Shown one piece after another: positions 56,886 to 64,000 of a stretch of 64,000 bases of DNA. Source of the stretch: Gordonia namibiensis NBRC 108229 (lineage in GTDB: Bacteria; Actinomycetota; Actinomycetes; Mycobacteriales; Mycobacteriaceae). Both the position numbers and the translations under genes were made by a program. Where the stretch lies: contig NZ_BAHE01000014.1 of assembly GCF_000298235.1 (NCBI RefSeq), positions 62,001-126,000 on the forward strand. Reading direction: 5' to 3'. Positions within the stretch are counted from its first letter, which is position 1. The number at the start of each line of letters is the position of its first letter. Below the pieces are notes generated by a model. The model was not told where the DNA came from, did not search any database, and saw nothing but the letters and a program-made list of their open reading frames with translations.

Positions 56886-59800
56886 TCACGCCTCGGCCGA
56901 CTCGTCGTCCCCGCCGCCGGTGATGGAGGCGATGACGCCGGCGAGGTCCTCGGGCTTGACGAGCACCTCGCGCGCCTTGGAACCCTCGCTCGGTCCGACG
57001 ACGCCGCGGGTCTCCATGAGGTCCATCAGGCGTCCGGCCTTGGCGAACCCGACGCGCAGTTTGCGCTGCAGCATCGACGTCGAGCCGAACTGGCTGGAGA
57101 CGACGAGTTCGATCGCCTGCAGCAGGTCGTCGAGGTCGTTGCCGATGTCGCTGTCGATGTCCTTCTTCTCGCCGGCCTTTGCCGCGGTGACACCCTCGGT
57201 GTACTCGGGTTCGGCCTGTTCCTTGGTGAAGTCGACGACGGCCGCGATCTCCTCGTCGGAGATGTAGGCCCCCTGCATGCGGATGGGCTTGTTGGCGCCC
57301 ATCGGCAGGAACAGTCCGTCACCCATGCCGATGAGTTTCTCGGCACCGGGCTGGTCGAGGATGACTCGCGAGTCGGTCAGCGACGACGTGGCGAATGCCA
57401 GGCGCGACGGCACGTTGGTCTTGATCAGACCGGTGACGACGTCGACCGACGGACGCTGCGTCGCGAGCACCAGGTGGATGCCGGCGGCGCGGGCCTTCTG
57501 GGTGATGCGCACGATCGCCTCTTCGACGTCGCGCGGTGCGGTCATCATCAGGTCGGCGAGCTCGTCGACGATGGCGAGGATGTACGGGTACGGCTTGTAC
57601 ACCCGCTCGCTGCCCAGCGGGGTGGTGATCTCGCCGGACCGCACCTTCGCGTTGAAGTCGTCGATGTGACGAACCCGCGAGGCCTTCATGTCCTGGTAGC
57701 GCTGCTCCATCTCCTCCACCAGCCACGCGAGGGCGGCGGCAGCCTTCTTCGGCTGCGTGATGATGGGGGTGATCAGGTGCGGGATGCCCTCGTACGGGGT
57801 GAGTTCCACCATCTTCGGGTCGATGAGGATCATCCGGACCTGCTCGGGGGTGGCGCGGCTGAGCAGCGACACCAGCATCGAGTTGACGAAGCTCGACTTG
57901 CCCGAACCGGTCGAACCGGCGACGAGCAGGTGCGGCATCTTCGCCAGGTTCGCGCTGACGAAATCGCCTTCGATGTCCTTGCCGAGACCGATGACGAGTG
58001 GATGCTTGTCCTTCCGGGTCGACGGCGCGCTGAGGACGTCGGCCAGGCGGACCATCTCCCGGTCGGCGTTGGGCACCTCGATACCGACCGCGGACTTGCC
58101 CGGGATCGGCGCGAGCAGGCGGACGTTGTCGGTCGCCGCGGCGTAGGCGATGTTGCGCTGCAACGCGGTGATCTTCTCGACCTTCACCCCCGGTCCGAGT
58201 TCGACCTCGTAGCGGGTGACCGTCGGTCCGCGGGTGTAGCCGGTGACCGCCGCGTCGATCTTGAACTGTTCGAGGACGCCGGTCATCCGGTCGATCATCT
58301 CGTCGTTGGCGCTGGTGCCCGCCTTCGGCGGATCGCCCTCGAGCAGCAGATGCGGGGGCGGCAGGATGTAGTCGCCCTCGGCGGCCGGCTCCGACGGCGC
58401 GAACGCCTCGTCGTCGAGGTCGGGCTCCGGTTCGGGTTCGGGTGCCGGCTTGGGAGCCGGGCGGGCGGCCGGCGCCGTACGACGCGCAGCTGCCGGGCGG
58501 GCCGGTGGTTCGATGACCTCGGTCATCTGCTCGTCGGCGGCGTTGTCCCCGAACGGTTCGGTGTGGGCGTCGGCGAAGTTCTCGGTGACCGCTTCCTCGA
58601 TCGGCTCCTCGGCGACCTTGGCCGGCTTGCGTCGCGATCGGCTCACCGGCCGCGACGGGGTCTCGTCCGGCGGGTAGTTGTCGTACGGGTTCGACGAGTA
58701 CGAGCGACGGGTCGCGCGTGAACCGAAGGCGTCGGCATCGTCGTCGGCGTCGCCCGCCGCGGGATCGCCGAAGTCGGGATCCTCGTAGTTCTCGGCGTCC
58801 TCATCCCAGTCGAGGTCGCTCTCCCACGGCGCATCGTCGGCGCCGGGCACACCCAGTCCGAGGTATCCGGCGGCGGCGTCGACGACCTCACGCACCGTAC
58901 GTCCGCTGAGGATCAGGACACCGAAAGCCATGCACAGCAACAGGATCGGTACCGACACCCAGGCGGTGACGCCCGTGGTGAGCGGCGTGCCGATGGCGAA
59001 ACCGACGAAACCCGCCGCCGACGAACGGCCCGGCAGATCCAATGGTGAACCGGCGACGAGGTGCATGATGCCCAGCAACGGCAGCACGACCAGGGCACCA
59101 CCGCCGAGGTAGCGACCACGACGTTCGGGTGCCGGGGGGCGTCGCATCAGCATGATCGCGACCACGACCAGCGCCACCGGCACGATGACCGCCGCGGAGC
59201 CGACGATCGCGCGGATCAGCGCCTCGATGAAGGCGCCGACGGGTCCGGCGGCACCGAACCAGACACTGGCCGCGAACAGCAGACCCAGCGCGAGCAGGCC
59301 GAGTGCCACGCCGTCCCGGCGATGACTGTGCCCCTGACCGCGCGAAGCCTGTCCACGCGGACCGGGCGCACCATCGGCGTCCACGTCGTCGTCGTAGTCG
59401 TCGTCCGCGTCGATGGCGTCCAGGTCGAAATCATCGTCGTCGAACGAACGCGACTCGGTGCGGGGTCCACGGCCGACGCCGGAACCCACGCGGGCCGCGC
59501 TGCCGACACCGCGGGCGAACAGCGACCAGCCCGCGCCGATCCCCTTCCCCACCGCGGAAGCACCGGCAGCGGCCACCGAACGCCGGTGGAGATCGACCGA
59601 CTCGGCCGACGCGGAGGTGTTCCGGCGACGCGGCGTCGCGGTGGCGGACTGCCGGGTGCGGGATCCGGTGCCCGTGGAACGGTTCGACGCGCGGGACGAC
59701 CCGGACTTGCCCGCACCGGAGCGTGCGGAACCGGTACGGGTCGACGACTTGCTCGCCCCGCCCCTGCTCGCGGTGCTCTTGCCGGACCGGCTCGCGCCCG

Positions 59801-59912
59801 AGCGTGCAGCCGACCCGGTCGACCGTCCGGTGCTCTTGCCACCCGACCGTGTGCCGGATGTCCTCGCCCCAGACGCGGACGTGCGCGTACCCGTGCTTGC
59901 CTTCGAAGCCAT
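56886..59912 (-). CDS. ftsK: DNA translocase FtsK
   Basis: 1008 aa, ATG start, no ribosome binding site (see -10 at 59919). Residues 1-110 are an extreme Ser/Thr/Gly/Arg/Lys low-complexity tail. Then come four transmembrane helices (about 200-370), an acidic/Pro linker, and the translocase motor with Walker [13 protein letters not shown] (about 660-671), [16 protein letters not shown], and the RecA-like beta domain. It ends with the DNA-sequence-reading gamma winged helix ([22 protein letters not shown]). It pumps chromosome ends during division. Confidence 0.95.
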   Translation of the reverse strand: MASKASTGTRTSASGARTSGTRSGGKSTGRSTGSAARSGASRSGKSTASRGGASKSSTRTGSARSGAGKSGSSRASNRSTGTGSRTRQSATATPRRRNTSASAESVDLHRRSVAAAGASAVGKGIGAGWSLFARGVGSAARVGSGVGRGPRTESRSFDDDDFDLDAIDADDDYDDDVDADGAPGPRGQASRGQGHSHRRDGVALGLLALGLLFAASVWFGAAGPVGAFIEALIRAIVGSAAVIVPVALVVVAIMLMRRPPAPERRGRYLGGGALVVLPLLGIMHLVAGSPLDLPGRSSAAGFVGFAIGTPLTTGVTAWVSVPILLLCMAFGVLILSGRTVREVVDAAAGYLGLGVPGADDAPWESDLDWDEDAENYEDPDFGDPAAGDADDDADAFGSRATRRSYSSNPYDNYPPDETPSRPVSRSRRKPAKVAEEPIEEAVTENFADAHTEPFGDNAADEQMTEVIEPPARPAAARRTAPAARPAPKPAPEPEPEPDLDDEAFAPSEPAAEGDYILPPPHLLLEGDPPKAGTSANDEMIDRMTGVLEQFKIDAAVTGYTRGPTVTRYEVELGPGVKVEKITALQRNIAYAAATDNVRLLAPIPGKSAVGIEVPNADREMVRLADVLSAPSTRKDKHPLVIGLGKDIEGDFVSANLAKMPHLLVAGSTGSGKSSFVNSMLVSLLSRATPEQVRMILIDPKMVELTPYEGIPHLITPIITQPKKAAAALAWLVEEMEQRYQDMKASRVRHIDDFNAKVRSGEITTPLGSERVYKPYPYILAIVDELADLMMTAPRDVEEAIVRITQKARAAGIHLVLATQRPSVDVVTGLIKTNVPSRLAFATSSLTDSRVILDQPGAEKLIGMGDGLFLPMGANKPIRMQGAYISDEEIAAVVDFTKEQAEPEYTEGVTAAKAGEKKDIDSDIGNDLDDLLQAIELVVSSQFGSTSMLQRKLRVGFAKAGRLMDLMETRGVVGPSEGSKAREVLVKPEDLAGVIASITGGGDDESAEA

Positions 59913-59918
59913 ACCGAC

Positions 59919-59924
59919 AGACTA
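59919..59924 (-). promoter_or_regulatory. ftsK -10 element, probable leaderless mRNA
   Basis: TAGTCT on the minus strand ends 6 nt before the ftsK ATG, so transcription would begin at the ATG. Further upstream CAGTGTT/AACACTG (59940-59971 region) form a 7-bp inverted repeat. Confidence 0.45.
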
Positions 59925-60009
59925 GTCGGCAGTGTTCACTTCAGTCACACGGGCAACACTGATAACGGCGACGTGTCGAAGTTGTTACCCGTCCGCATCG
60001 CCGACACAC

Positions 60010-60651
60010 CTACAGGCCGTGAGAACTGTCACGAACCGCGGCGATCGCATCGGGATCGCCGTCGAAGGTGACCGCCACGGGGCGGCGTCCGAACGCGAAC
60101 AGGACGAGTTCGCCGATCGATCCCGTCACGACGACGTCCTTCCCGGAGCCGACGCTGACGAGGTCCTCACCGGCGGTCGTGCGCAGGGTGACGCGCGCGG
60201 GAATCTTCTTCAGCGTCATCCTCGCCATCGACGTGACCGGAGTGCGCAGCTCGGCCTCGAGTTCGGGCGACAGCATCCGCGGCGTCCAGCGCCCCTCCGG
60301 GTCCGCTCCCCCGCGCAGCACGTCCTCGTGGTGGACGAACATCTCGGCGAGGTTGGCGAACCGGTCGACGAGTTTGAACGGCGAGTAGACCGGCGGTCCG
60401 GACGCGAGGTCGTCGAGCAGCTCGTCGAAGTCCCGCCGGGCGGCCTTGGTCCGCACCTTCTCGGTGTACCCGGCGAAGGCCGGGATCAGGATGCCCGGCC
60501 CGGTGTCGGGGCGTCGTTCGCGGACGACGAGATGAGCCAACAGATCGCGGGTGGTCCAGCCCTCGCAGAGGGTGGGCGCGTCCGGGCCCACCTTCTTCAT
60601 GGTCTCGACGAGAGCCGCTCGTTCCTCCTGTGCACCGGTCACCCAGCCCAC
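60010..60651 (-). CDS. TIGR03085 family maleylpyruvate-isomerase-fold protein
   Basis: 213 aa; GTG at 60651 or 60642. DinB-like four-helix family TIGR03085. N-terminal ERAALVETMKKVGPDAPTLCEGWTTRDLLAHLVVRERRPD carries the metal-binding histidine (DLLAHL), and MFVHHEDVLRG the next two. The C-terminal domain is small. The family is expected to bind a divalent metal and may use mycothiol (inferred). It lies between rnj and ftsK on the same strand. Confidence 0.85.
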   Translation of the reverse strand: MGWVTGAQEERAALVETMKKVGPDAPTLCEGWTTRDLLAHLVVRERRPDTGPGILIPAFAGYTEKVRTKAARRDFDELLDDLASGPPVYSPFKLVDRFANLAEMFVHHEDVLRGGADPEGRWTPRMLSPELEAELRTPVTSMARMTLKKIPARVTLRTTAGEDLVSVGSGKDVVVTGSIGELVLFAFGRRPVAVTFDGDPDAIAAVRDSSHGL

Positions 60652-60663
60652 AGTAGCGAGAAA

Positions 60664-62690
60664 CTAGTCGGCGCCGACCGCGAGCACCGTCGGCACGATC
60701 ATCGGGCGACGGCGGTAGGTGTCGGAGACCCAGCGGCCCACCGCGCGCCGGATTCCCTGTGCGATTCGGTGCGCATCGCTGACGCCCTCGGCGGCCAGCG
60801 AGTCGAGGACCTGGTCGACGAGGTCGGCGGCCGACTTGAGCGCATCCGGGTCGTCGGAGAAGCCACGGCCGGAGACCTCCGGCGAGCTGACCGCGCGACC
60901 CGTCGTCGCGTCGATGGCGACGGTGATCGCGATGAACCCGCCCTCGCCGAGCACGAGACGCTCGGACAGGGTCGACTCACCCACGTCGCCGACGGACAGT
61001 CCGTCGACGTAGACGTGTCCGACCGGGACGCGTCCGACGATCTCGGCGCGACCGTCGACGAGGTCGACCACGACGCCGTCCTCGGCGAGCACAACGCGGT
61101 CCTCGGGCACACCGGTCGCGACCGCCAGCGCCGCATTCGCGCGTAGATGGCGCCATTCGCCGTGCACCGGCATCGCATTCGACGGCCGCACCGCGTTGTA
61201 CAGGTAGAGCAGCTCGCCGGCCGAGGCGTGGCCGGATACGTGGACCTTCGCGCTCTGCTGAGTGATCACCGTGGCGCCACGCTTGGCCAGGCCGTTGACC
61301 ACCGCGAAGACCGAGTTCTCGTTACCCGGGATCAGCGAGGACGCGAGCACGACGAGGTCGTCGGCACGGATGTTGATCTGGCGGTGCTCGCCACGTGCCA
61401 TCCGCGACAGCGCCGACAGCGGCTCACCCTGCGAACCGGTGGAGATCAGCACCACGCGGTGGTCGGGAAGCGTTGCGGCGGTGTCGATGTCGACGACCAC
61501 CCCGTCGGGCATCGACAGGTAGCCGAGGTCCTGCGCGATCTGCATGTTCCGCACCATCGACCGGCCGACGAAGCAGACGCGCCGGTTGTGGGTATGCGCG
61601 ACGTCGATGATCTGCTGGATGCGATGTACGTGACTGGCGAAGGACGCGACGATGACGCGCTGCTTGGCCTTGCCGATCACCTGGTCGAGGACCCCTCCGA
61701 TCTCGCGTTCGGGGGTGACGAAGCCGGGGACCTCGGCGTTGGTCGAGTCGACGAGGAACAGGTCCACGCCCTCGTCGCCGAGGCGACTGAAGCCGGCGAG
61801 GTCGGTCAGGCGACCGTCGAGCGGCAGCTGGTCGAGCTTGATGTCGCCGGTGTGCAGCACGACGCCCGCAGGCGTGCGGATCGCCACGGCGATGGCGTCG
61901 GGGATCGAGTGGTTGACCGCGAAGTACTCGCAGTCGAACGGACCGTGGGTGGTCCGCTCCCCCTCGGTGACCTCGACGAGCTTCGGCCGCAGGCGGTGCT
62001 CCCGGCACTTGGCGTCGACGAGGGCGAGCGTGAACTTCGAACCGACGACGGGGATGTCGCTGCGCAGCCGCAACAGGAACGGGATCGCGCCGATGTGGTC
62101 CTCGTGGCCATGGGTGAGGATCACCGCGTCGACGTCGTCCATGCGGTCTTCGATGTAGCGGAAGTCCGGGAGGATGAGGTCGACACCGGGCTGCTGATCC
62201 TCGGGGAACAGCACGCCGCAGTCGACGATCAGGAGGCGGCCGTCGTATTCGAAGACGGTCATGTTGCGGCCGATCTCGCCGATACCGCCGAGCGCGACGA
62301 TCCGTAGCCCGCCCTTGGGCAGGCGGCGCGGGGTGCCGAGCCGATCGACGGGCGCCGGGGTCGCCTGCTCGTTCCGACGGCCGCCGCGGGAGTCGCCGCC
62401 GCGTTCGTGGCGGCCGCGTCGACCACCGGACGCCGATCCGGACTTCGGCTTGCCGGCGTGCTTGGGTGCGGTCTCCGCCTTTCCGGGGGCCTTGCGGACC
62501 GGAACCGCGTCGGGCGCGGTGGTGGCCGGAACCGTGTCGACCGGTACCGCTTCCACCGGGACGGACTCGGCCGTTGCCGGAGACACCGGCGGCGTACTGG
62601 GCGGTCCGGCCTTACGGGAGGCGGCGCGGCGTCGGGTGCGCGGCGTCCGTGCTTCGGGACCGTTGGTGTCGCTGCCGGTGTTGTCGGTCA

Positions 62691-62691
<1 letters not shown>
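60664..62691 (-). CDS. rnj: ribonuclease J
   Basis: 675 aa from the ATG at 62691, which overlaps the dapA stop by one base (TGATG). Metallo-beta-lactamase/beta-CASP nuclease. HxHxDH is H194-H196-D198-H199 (THGHEDH), followed by VNHSIPDA, HTGDIKLDQ, and beta-CASP motifs QIISTGSQGEP-like VLISTGSQGEPLSAL and SGHAS. The first 115 residues are a Pro/Lys/Arg/Gly-rich extension not present in Firmicute RNase J. It degrades and matures RNA with 5'-exo and endo activity. Confidence 0.95.

Positions 62692-64000
<1,309 letters not shown>

Noticed and set aside
56867-56888. Stop-codon repeat at ftsK (GTTTTCA twice)
   Set aside because: Only 7 nt identical with a 15-nt period; too short to count with the 12-nt cases.

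Overview
The window is high-GC actinobacterial chromosome. Gene order and protein sequence place it in the mycolic-acid-forming Mycobacteriales, most likely Gordonia or a close relative (inference; no database was searched). The evidence is the long stretch syntenic with the M. tuberculosis Rv2697c-Rv2754c region: dut, DUF3093, DUF4193, cei, suhB, ppgK, sigA, DUF3039, DUF3099, sigB, ideR, nrdR, chiZ-like, lexA, hflX, dapF, miaA, miaB, recX, recA, pspA, clgR, pgsA, argA, ftsK, rnj, dapA, thyX. Two blocks in it are known from Corynebacterium but not from M. tuberculosis here: the fructose PTS cluster between lexA and hflX, and gluABCD between miaB and recA. I see no tRNA, rRNA, insertion sequence, phage or CRISPR array, so this is core chromosome.

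Layout. 1-5721: dUTPase edge, small conserved proteins, inositol phosphatase, polyphosphate glucokinase and the primary sigma factor SigA. 5753-12080: DUF952 and zinc-ribbon proteins, an SF2 helicase, a BrkB membrane protein and the stress sigma factor SigB. 12126-16215: an overlapping pair made of a GNAT/acyl-CoA-synthetase protein acetyltransferase and an AcuC-type deacetylase. 16376-25799: iron regulator IdeR, DUF4192, a lipoprotein, a PAC2 protein, a DUF3516 helicase with no ordinary start codon, the OxyR/AhpC/AhpD peroxide-defence locus and a class III aminotransferase. 25861-31910: HrpA, NrdR, a LysM protein and LexA. 31888-37886: complete fructose PTS (EI, regulator, 1-phosphofructokinase, EIIABC, HPr). 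37909-45834: HflX, DapF, MiaA, MiaB and neighbours. 45921-49292: glutamate ABC transporter. 49320-54613: RecX, RecA, DUF3046, a glycosyltransferase, PspA, ClgR and PgsA. 54784-64000: ArgA, YciI, riboswitch-controlled TerC, FtsK, RNase J, DapA and ThyX.

How it fits together. Much of the window is stress control. sigB and clgR-pspA carry the same extracytoplasmic-type promoter (GGGAAC, 17 nt, CGTTGG). lexA, the chiZ-like gene and recA have SOS boxes, and recA also has a LexA-independent RecA-NDp/PafBC-type promoter. oxyR-ahpC has GATAA/TTATC operator elements. terC has a yybP-ykoY manganese riboswitch.

The least explained patterns are these. Exact 12-nt direct repeats with a 4-nt spacer sit across the stop codons of three unrelated genes (12104-12131, 17066-17093, 37875-37902). 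An 11-nt core of a palindrome is shared by the ahpC and sigB leaders. The DUF3516 helicase has no ATG, GTG or TTG start. Three small uncharacterised zinc-ribbon proteins lie around sigA and sigB. Start codons were chosen by Shine-Dalgarno match, family length or spacing, and several are uncertain where stated.
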